Positions 6,512 to 12,625 of a stretch of 12,625 nt of DNA are shown here, piece after piece. The DNA comes from Spirochaetia bacterium UBA5368 (GTDB lineage Bacteria > Spirochaetota > UBA4802 > UBA5368). Below the pieces are notes generated by a model. That model saw only the letters and a program-made list of their open reading frames with translations, did not search any database and was not told where the DNA came from. The stretch covers positions 11,919 through 24,543 of the forward strand of contig DHPI01000072.1 in NCBI GenBank assembly GCA_002407865.1, written 5' to 3'. How positions within the stretch are numbered: position 1 is the first letter of the stretch; every line of letters starts with the position of its first letter. The position numbers were made by a program, and so were the translations under genes.

Positions 6512-7690
6512 TCATGCCCGCTCATAAATCGTCGCCGGCCCGAGAGCGCCGCCCGTACAGAGCGTCGCCAGCGCGTAACGGCCGCCGCGCCGCTGTAGCT
6601 CGTTAATCGCCGTAATCGAGATGCGGCACCCGGAATTTCCCACCGGGTGACCGAGGGCCATAGCGCCACCGTTGACATTCAGCTTTTCAATATCGGCATC
6701 AAGCTCTTTCGCCCACGCGAGGGGGATTGGGGCAAACGCTTCGTTCACTTCATAGATATCAATATCGCCGATGCTGAGGCCGGACTTTTTCAGCACATCA
6801 CGCGTCGCGGGAATTGGGCCGGTAAGCATCAGCACGGGGTCAGAGCCAACAACGGCGTTCGCGGCGATTCTGGCCAGCGGTTTCATGTTGAGTTCTTTCA
6901 TCTTTTTTTCACTCATCAGGAGAACCGCCGACGCCCCGTCGGTCACCGGGCTTGAAATGCCCGCAGTTATCCAGTCGGTGCCGGGTACGGGCTTCAGCGT
7001 TTCAAGCTGTTCAACGCTCGTTTCCGGGCGTATTGTTTCATCGGTATCCCTGACAATCGCCCGGCCCTCGCCGTCAACACCGCTGACATGCATTATCTCC
7101 TTCACGAAATACCCGTTATCTGTGGCGCGGCCCGCTTTTTTATGGCTGGCAACCGCAAATTCCTCGCACGCCCTGCGCGAGATCCCCCACTTCTCGGCAA
7201 TCGCCTGCGCCGCCTGCATCTGCGTATATACCGTCCCCCTGACACGCTCCATATAAAACTTCCCGAACGGGTTACCCATCGGCTTTCCGTTCGCAAGCGT
7301 ACCGTCTGCATCTGACATGATAGGATATTTCGACATGAGTTCGCAACCGCTCGCAATCAGCACATCCGCCATTCCCGTCGCTATCATCGCGTATCCCATC
7401 TGTATCGCCATAAGACTGCTTCCGCATTGCATGTTGCACGAAATCCCGGCAACACTGTCGGGCAGTTTCGACGCGAATATCGCCATCCGCGCGAGGTTGA
7501 ATCCCTGCTCTCCCACCTGATATACGGTACCGTTAATCACCTGCTCCACCACGGCGGGATCGAGCACCACCCTGTCGATAACTTCGTCGATAACAGCCCC
7601 AAGAAGCTCCGGGGCCTTCCACTCGCGCAGATATCCGTTGCGTTTTCCGACAGGAGTCCGCGCCATGCTGACTACAAACACGTCGTTCAT
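6512..7690 (-). CDS. Thiolase (acetyl-CoA C-acyltransferase)
   Basis: 392 residues, the normal thiolase length. The start MNDVFVVSMARTPVGKRNG is typical. The acylated Cys is Cys89 in ISCNMQCGSSLMAIQMG. The C-terminal half has VNEAFA (315-320), the catalytic His348 in NGGAMALGHPVGNSG, and the second catalytic Cys378 in LCTGGALG. The usual CxGGG loop here ends in Ala instead of Gly. It cleaves 3-ketoacyl-CoA with CoA, or in reverse condenses acyl-CoA with acetyl-CoA; with a crotonase downstream either beta-oxidation or a biosynthetic route fits. Shine-Dalgarno GGAGGAAC sits 8 nt before the ATG. It is the first gene of the operon thiolase, thioesterase-like, crotonase. No 3-hydroxyacyl-CoA dehydrogenase or acyl-CoA dehydrogenase is in view. 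Confidence 0.94.
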   Translation of the reverse strand: MNDVFVVSMARTPVGKRNGYLREWKAPELLGAVIDEVIDRVVLDPAVVEQVINGTVYQVGEQGFNLARMAIFASKLPDSVAGISCNMQCGSSLMAIQMGYAMIATGMADVLIASGCELMSKYPIMSDADGTLANGKPMGNPFGKFYMERVRGTVYTQMQAAQAIAEKWGISRRACEEFAVASHKKAGRATDNGYFVKEIMHVSGVDGEGRAIVRDTDETIRPETSVEQLETLKPVPGTDWITAGISSPVTDGASAVLLMSEKKMKELNMKPLARIAANAVVGSDPVLMLTGPIPATRDVLKKSGLSIGDIDIYEVNEAFAPIPLAWAKELDADIEKLNVNGGAMALGHPVGNSGCRISITAINELQRRGGRYALATLCTGGALGPATIYERA

Positions 7691-7705
7691 AATGAGTTCC
7701 TCCTC

Positions 7706-7720
7706 GTGTAATGGTGTAAC
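7706..7720. promoter_or_regulatory. Operator-like double half-site at the thiolase ribosome binding site
   Basis: GTGTAATGGTGTAAC carries GTGTAA twice in direct orientation and matches 11 of 15 positions of the core of the palindromes at 5105 and 5139. It lies directly upstream of the thiolase Shine-Dalgarno, where a bound protein would block the operon. Only one half fits the palindrome well, so the case is weak. Confidence 0.3.
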
Positions 7721-8107
7721 GCCGCGGCCGCACGCTCCCGCGCAGCGGTACGGTTATGACATACGACTGTCTCTACACTCCGGAACGCAATGGTCATTCA
7801 GGGAAGGATATGGGGATACACAGCAATGGCTGGAAGCAGGGAGAGATAGGGCTGTAATTTCTAATTCGGCAATCCCCACGGGGCCGTCTCACCACCCCGG
7901 AAGGAGCTCTTCGCATGCGCGATGTATACAACCACACCCGCTATGCGCACGCCCTCCGTTCAGGGGCAGGATATCAGGATCTTCTGAGACAATCCCGCTA
8001 CCACACGTCTACAAAACTACAGCACGGCAACATCATCAACGCTCGGCACCCGCCAAGCGCCGAAACGGCGGGAGAAACACCGCCGTACGTACAAAACACT
8101 TCTCGCC
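7721..8107. other. Intergenic stretch between rpmE and the thiolase operon
   Basis: About 390 bp without a convincing gene. The thiolase operon promoter must lie here, but I find no clear -35/-10 pair on the minus strand. A plus-strand frame at 7915 has an AAGGAG-like element, yet its product looks like noise. Short G/C-rich repeats near 8050-8090 (CGGCGG and CCGCCG arms) could form a hairpin. Confidence 0.4.
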
Positions 8108-8132
8108 TGCGCGCCACCCTGGGCGGCGCGCA
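8108..8132 (-). terminator. G/C-rich hairpin after rpmE, possible terminator
   Basis: On the minus strand TGCGCGCCGCC pairs with GGTGGCGCGCA (11 bp, one G-U pair) around a 3-nt loop, 18 nt past the L31 stop. It is not followed directly by a U run; the nearest is TTTT about 10 nt on. It may be a weak intrinsic terminator, an end-protecting stem, or act with Rho. Confidence 0.45.
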
Positions 8133-8150
8133 ACTCAGCACGAAAATAAA

Positions 8151-8351
8151 TTACTTTATATTATACTTCTTCTTGAATTTCTCGACACGGCCCGCGCTGT
8201 CCACAATTTTCTGCTTCTTCGTGTAAAACGGATGGCAGTTGGAACAAATTTCAACGTGAAGGTCTTTCACGGTCGATCGCGTCTTGATTTCATTGCCGCA
8301 TGCGCACTTTATTACTGTGTCAACATATTCTGGATGAATATTCGGCTTCAT
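8151..8351 (-). CDS. rpmE: 50S ribosomal protein L31
   Basis: 66 residues, a full-length L31 beginning [20 protein letters not shown]. Four cysteines (16, 18, 36, 39; CAC and CSNC) make this the zinc-binding C+ form, which usually also serves as a zinc store and is exchanged for a zinc-free paralogue under zinc limitation. It starts 16 nt after the rho stop codon. Its Shine-Dalgarno, AGGAGAG, overlaps that stop and lies 11 nt from the ATG, a slightly long spacing. Rho-rpmE is a common gene pair, so co-transcription from the promoter at 9927-9955 is expected. No zinc-repressor site is visible in the 16-nt gap. Confidence 0.95.
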   Translation of the reverse strand: MKPNIHPEYVDTVIKCACGNEIKTRSTVKDLHVEICSNCHPFYTKKQKIVDSAGRVEKFKKKYNIK

Positions 8352-8367
8352 TTTACTCTATACTCTC

Positions 8368-9750
<1,383 letters not shown>

Positions 9751-9765
9751 AAATCACCTTTTACA

Positions 9766-9776
9766 TGTAATAGTTA
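9766..9776. promoter_or_regulatory. Partial copy of the palindromic operator before rho
   Basis: TGTAATAGTTA is identical to the central 11 bp of the palindromes at 5105 and 5139; the outer arm bases differ. It lies 16-26 bp before the rho ATG, next to the Shine-Dalgarno. A half-site TTACACAC is found at 9833-9840 in the same leader. Confidence 0.35.
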
Positions 9777-9926
9777 TTGTCATTAATTTCGAATTCGAGA
9801 TTCGCACCTGATATTTCATTCATCCGGTAGAATTACACACGGTTCATTCGAAGCAGAAGATTTTGCCAGCGCATGCTGCACTACTTATCTCATACATTAT
9901 TGCGATACATCTGAAGGAAATATGAT

Positions 9927-9955
9927 ATTATAACAGGATGTGAGCATCGTAACAA
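9927..9955 (-). promoter_or_regulatory. Extended -10 promoter of rho-rpmE
   Basis: On the minus strand there is -35 TTGTTA (9950-9955), a 17-bp spacer, and a perfect -10 TATAAT (9927-9932) preceded by TG at the extended -10 position (TGTTATAAT). The start site would be near 9920, about 170 nt before the rho ATG. Confidence 0.75.
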
Positions 9956-10040
9956 TCTGGATATGCACCGATACGGATACGCCCCTTTCCTCACGTACAA
10001 AAAACACTCTGTTATTTATTTACTTCAACGTAACTATATA

Positions 10041-10079
10041 AAAAAAAGCTTGTTTACGAGGCTGGAGGATTAAAGCTTT
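10041..10079 (-). terminator. Possible terminator after the CBS-PAS-HTH gene
   Basis: The arms AAAGCTT and AAGCTTT (7 bp, 21-nt loop) end on the minus strand in a run of seven T. The stem is A/T rich and the loop long, so it is a weak intrinsic terminator at best. It lies about 55-90 nt past the stop codon at 10131. A promoter-like pair between the two is described in the findings. Confidence 0.4.
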
Positions 10080-10130
10080 CACACTCTCATAAACAATATA
10101 ATTCATAATCTTTTTTCGTCAACAAAAAAT

Positions 10131-11108
10131 TCACTTTTCATTTTTTCCACGCGACTGGGTGTCGGCCGCAATCCCGTGCTTTTTCATCCGGGCCGCAAGA
10201 TCCTGCCGCGTGATGCCGAGGTCTTCCGATGCCCCCGGCAGATCGCCGCCCCGGTTTTTCACGGCGCCGACAATGATTCCCCGCTCGACGGTTTCCAGTA
10301 TTTTTGCAAGCCCCATCCCGTTGATATCGACGCCGGGAAGCAACACATCCGCATCATCCGAGTTGATATCCCTGTCACAATATATAAGGAAGCCGACGTT
10401 TTTTTCATTGCTGACAAGCGGCACCTTTTCATAGTAAAAGCGCATATCTTTATTGAAAAAATAAATCTCGCTACCGCCCTTGCTTCTCGTGAAAAACTCG
10501 TTTACCCCGGTATTTTTCAGCGATTTTTCGATAAACGATATATCGACATCCCGCCCCATCCTGCTTTTGAACAGGTCTTCGAAATAGCTGTTATAGAAGA
10601 TGGTGCCGCCGTTAGCGTTGACGGCATAGATCGCGCGCGGCACATGTTCGAGGATGAGATATATCATCCACTCCATTATCTGCTTTTCCTTCTGCCGCTC
10701 GATATCCTCCTTCACCGCCTTCGATTTCTGAGGCGACTCTATCGCGGCAAGGAGCTCAAGCCGCGACCATACGCCCTGCGGCTCACCGAAGATATTGATC
10801 ACGACAAATTCACGGCACGCGCTTATATACGGCAGCAGGTCGTCAAGCGTCATCTTTTTCGCAAGCGCGGTGACAAACTGATCCGTTTTTTTATCTTTCG
10901 CGCGATCAATATCGCTGAGTTCGGAAACGACTTCGTCTTTTTTCAGGACTCCAAGAAGCATCCCCCGCCGCGATACGACGGGGACAATGGGAAGGTTATT
11001 ACTGTAAAAAACTCGCAATATGTCTTCGGGCCTTTTTTTATCGGGAGTGTAGGGATTCTCCTCGAACTCCCGCAGATTGTCCCTGTTTTCCTCTTTGTGT
11101 TCGGACAT
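10131..11108 (-). CDS. CBS-PAS-Fis-type HTH regulatory protein
   Basis: 325 residues, no membrane segment. Residues about 25-125 look like a pair of CBS modules (ILRVFYSNNLPIVPVVSRRG and FVVINIFGEPQGVWSR), which in known proteins bind adenosine-containing ligands. Residues about 140-245 look like a PAS domain (LILEHVPRAIYAVNANGGTI, then FYNSYFEDLF). Residues 266-313 read as a Fis/NtrC C-terminal helix-turn-helix (LETVERGIIVGAVKNRGGDL, then LGITRQDLAARMKKHGI). The central AAA+ domain that activates sigma-54 polymerase in NtrC-type proteins is absent, so it probably acts as a repressor, a sigma-70 activator or a nucleoid-type binder. Its ATG directly follows the dapB stop (TGAATG) with GGGGAT upstream, so translation is coupled to dapB. 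The exact domain borders are estimates. Confidence 0.75.
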   Translation of the reverse strand: MSEHKEENRDNLREFEENPYTPDKKRPEDILRVFYSNNLPIVPVVSRRGMLLGVLKKDEVVSELSDIDRAKDKKTDQFVTALAKKMTLDDLLPYISACREFVVINIFGEPQGVWSRLELLAAIESPQKSKAVKEDIERQKEKQIMEWMIYLILEHVPRAIYAVNANGGTIFYNSYFEDLFKSRMGRDVDISFIEKSLKNTGVNEFFTRSKGGSEIYFFNKDMRFYYEKVPLVSNEKNVGFLIYCDRDINSDDADVLLPGVDINGMGLAKILETVERGIIVGAVKNRGGDLPGASEDLGITRQDLAARMKKHGIAADTQSRGKNEK

Positions 11109-11906
11109 TCATATCCCCAGAACATCAAACATGGTGTACACGCCCGGCTTTTTGCCGATAAGAAACTCAATCGCCCGCACGGCGCCCGCAGCAAATATAT
11201 CTCGGCGTGTGGCCCTGTGCGTCAACTCGATACGCTCGCCGATGCCAGCGAAATAGACGGTATGCTCGCCCACGATATCGCCGCCGCGCATGGCCATCAC
11301 GCCGATCTCGTCGTTTTTACGCTCGCCGGTAATGCCGTTGCGGCCGTGCACCTCGTCGGCCGACCGAAGCTCATCAACCGAGGATTTGATTATATCCACA
11401 AGTCGTTTCGCGGTTCCCGAGGGCGCGTCTTTCTTCAGTCGGTGGTGCGCCTCGAATACTTCAATGTCAAATTCATTCTGCAGCGCCTTTGCCGCTATTT
11501 CGGTAAGGCGGAAGAGGAGATTGACGCCAAGCGACATGTTTGGCGAGAAAAGCACCGGTATATCACGCCCCGCCTCGTCGATTGCTGCCCGCTGATCGGG
11601 AGTGAATCCCGTTGTGCCGATCACCAGCGGCCGCTTCGCGTCTTTCGCGGCGGCAAGAAGCCGCATCGAGGCGGCAGGCGAAGAAAAATCGATCACGCCG
11701 TCGCAGCGGCTCACGTCATCGACGGATATCGCCGAGACCATGACATTGAACGCATCGCGATTGAGCACGGCCGCGGCGTCCCTGCCGAAAAACGGCGACG
11801 ATTCGTGCTCGAACGCCGCACCCGGCGCATGGCCGCGGTTCAGCACTTCATTGAGAATGGCGCGGCCCATCCTGCCGGACACGCCGCACACGCCGATGAT
11901 GCTCAT
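11109..11906 (-). CDS. dapB: 4-hydroxy-tetrahydrodipicolinate reductase
   Basis: 265 residues, the normal length. The N-terminal Rossmann motif is IGVCGVSGRMGRAI, for NAD(P)H. IGTTGF (96-101) and FSPNMSLGVN (120-129) are family motifs. The catalytic segment EAHHRLKKDAPSGTA contains His154, His155 and Lys158, matching His159, His160 and Lys163 of E. coli DapB. The enzyme reduces the DapA product in the diaminopimelate pathway, which supplies lysine and peptidoglycan cross-links. The start overlaps the dapA stop by 4 nt (ATGA), with GGGGTAAAG upstream, so it is translationally coupled. No key residue is missing. Confidence 0.97.
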   Translation of the reverse strand: MSIIGVCGVSGRMGRAILNEVLNRGHAPGAAFEHESSPFFGRDAAAVLNRDAFNVMVSAISVDDVSRCDGVIDFSSPAASMRLLAAAKDAKRPLVIGTTGFTPDQRAAIDEAGRDIPVLFSPNMSLGVNLLFRLTEIAAKALQNEFDIEVFEAHHRLKKDAPSGTAKRLVDIIKSSVDELRSADEVHGRNGITGERKNDEIGVMAMRGGDIVGEHTVYFAGIGERIELTHRATRRDIFAAGAVRAIEFLIGKKPGVYTMFDVLGI

Positions 11907-12625
11907 ATCTTTACCCCGTATTTCACGAGTTCCTGGCGCAGCTTGTTACGATAGTCGTCGGATATCCGCACAAGCGGCAGGCGTATCTCACCACCGCAAT
12001 AGCCAAGCATCTCCATCGCGGCCTTCACCGGAACGGGATTTGTTTCATAAAACATGGCTCTGCACAGGGGCAGCAGCCGGTAAAATGCCTTTCGCGATTC
12101 TTCTAATTTTCCTTCATTGAAAAGCGTCACCACGCGCTTTATATCGGCGGGGAGCACATTCGAGATCACCGATACGACGCCCTTTCCGCCTATGGCGAGC
12201 ACGGGCAGCAACAGATTGTCGTCACCCGAGAGGAGCGTCAGCCTGTCGCCGCACAGCTCTATCACGCGCATCATCTGCGCAATATCGCCCGACGCTTCCT
12301 TGATGGCGACGATATTCGGGGATTTTTCGAGCAGCTCTTTGATACTCTCTGGCAGAAAGTTTATGCCGGTGCGGCCCGGTATATTGTAAAGCACGCACGG
12401 AATCGAGATCGACGACGCGACGCCGGCAAAATGCGCCACGAGGCCGCGCTGCGGCGGCTTGTTATAATACGGATTGACCAGCAGCACCCCGTCGACACCG
12501 TAATCCTCGGCCGCCTTTGAAAGATAGACGGCTTCCTTCGTGGAGTTCGAGCCTGTGCCTGCAATCACCTTTATTCGCTTTTTAACGAGGGCAACGACGC
12601 GCTTGATGTAGTCTTTATGCTCTTC
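11903..12625 (-). CDS. dapA: 4-hydroxy-tetrahydrodipicolinate synthase (N-terminus beyond window)
   Basis: The frame runs in from the right edge with no start; 240 residues are present and about 50 are missing compared with the usual length of about 290. Visible motifs are VIAGTGSNST, the active-site Tyr in VLYNIPGRTG (E. coli Tyr133), and the Schiff-base Lys in NIVAIKEASGD (E. coli Lys161), followed by LLSGDD. The enzyme condenses pyruvate with aspartate semialdehyde, the committed step toward diaminopimelate and lysine. An ATG at 12568 is internal and not the start. The order dapA, dapB, CBS-PAS-HTH forms one operon with overlapping or touching stops and starts. Any promoter or lysine riboswitch would lie outside the window. 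Confidence 0.97.
   Translation of the reverse strand, partial: EEHKDYIKRVVALVKKRIKVIAGTGSNSTKEAVYLSKAAEDYGVDGVLLVNPYYNKPPQRGLVAHFAGVASSISIPCVLYNIPGRTGINFLPESIKELLEKSPNIVAIKEASGDIAQMMRVIELCGDRLTLLSGDDNLLLPVLAIGGKGVVSVISNVLPADIKRVVTLFNEGKLEESRKAFYRLLPLCRAMFYETNPVPVKAAMEMLGYCGGEIRLPLVRISDDYRNKLRQELVKYGVKI

Noticed and set aside
6526..6678. N-terminal extension of the thioesterase frame
   Set aside because: It overlaps the conserved thiolase C-terminus and looks like noise; starts at 6510 or 6525 fit the operon.
7915..8226. 103-codon plus-strand frame with an AAGGAG-like element upstream
   Set aside because: The product has no domain-like character and its end overlaps rpmE antisense; the G-rich element is probably chance.
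10176..11954. 592-codon open frame on the plus strand
   Set aside because: It is antisense to dapB and the CBS-PAS-HTH gene, which have clear motifs and coupled starts. The product has no family features and arises from the G/C-biased third positions of the real genes.

Overview
The window looks like a bacterial chromosome segment. I infer a spirochaete-type (Leptospira-like) host from the Rho protein with an Asn-rich N-terminal extension, the rho-rpmE pair, and a lipoprotein ending in a DUF1566 domain. This rests on remembered family features, not on a search. Codons in the housekeeping genes favour G/C, while several intergenic regions are strongly A/T rich.

Layout. Positions 1-1267 hold the 5' part of an unrecognised helical protein gene on the minus strand, with a good sigma-70-type promoter at 1358-1385. 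Positions 1400-3870 are an accessory patch on the plus strand. It contains a decayed histidine kinase fragment (only the dimerisation/phosphoacceptor domain survives), an A/T-rich leader, an intact lipoprotein gene (FN3-like domains plus DUF1566), and a frameshifted unknown gene. From 3938 to the window end every recognisable gene is on the minus strand. In order of transcription (right to left) these are dapA (5' end outside the window), dapB and a CBS-PAS-Fis-type-HTH protein as one overlapping operon; then rho-rpmE behind a strong promoter with a leader of about 170 nt; then a tightly packed acyl-CoA operon (thiolase, hotdog thioesterase-like protein, crotonase); then a group-2-type sigma-70 factor ending at a clear intrinsic terminator.

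How the genes fit together. DapA and DapB make the first two dedicated steps toward diaminopimelate and lysine. The gene fused to their operon combines a likely adenine-nucleotide-sensing CBS pair, a PAS domain and a DNA-binding helix. Rho and L31 are housekeeping. The thiolase, hotdog protein and crotonase probably act together on acyl-CoA intermediates.

The most unusual unexplained signal is a 17-bp perfect palindrome present twice in tandem between the crotonase gene and the sigma factor gene. Partial copies lie at the thiolase ribosome binding site, just before the rho start codon, and upstream of the kinase remnant, which suggests a small regulon. The sigma factor also has a His where primary sigma factors have the Gln that reads position -12 of promoters. 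I see no CRISPR array, tRNA, rRNA or intact mobile element.
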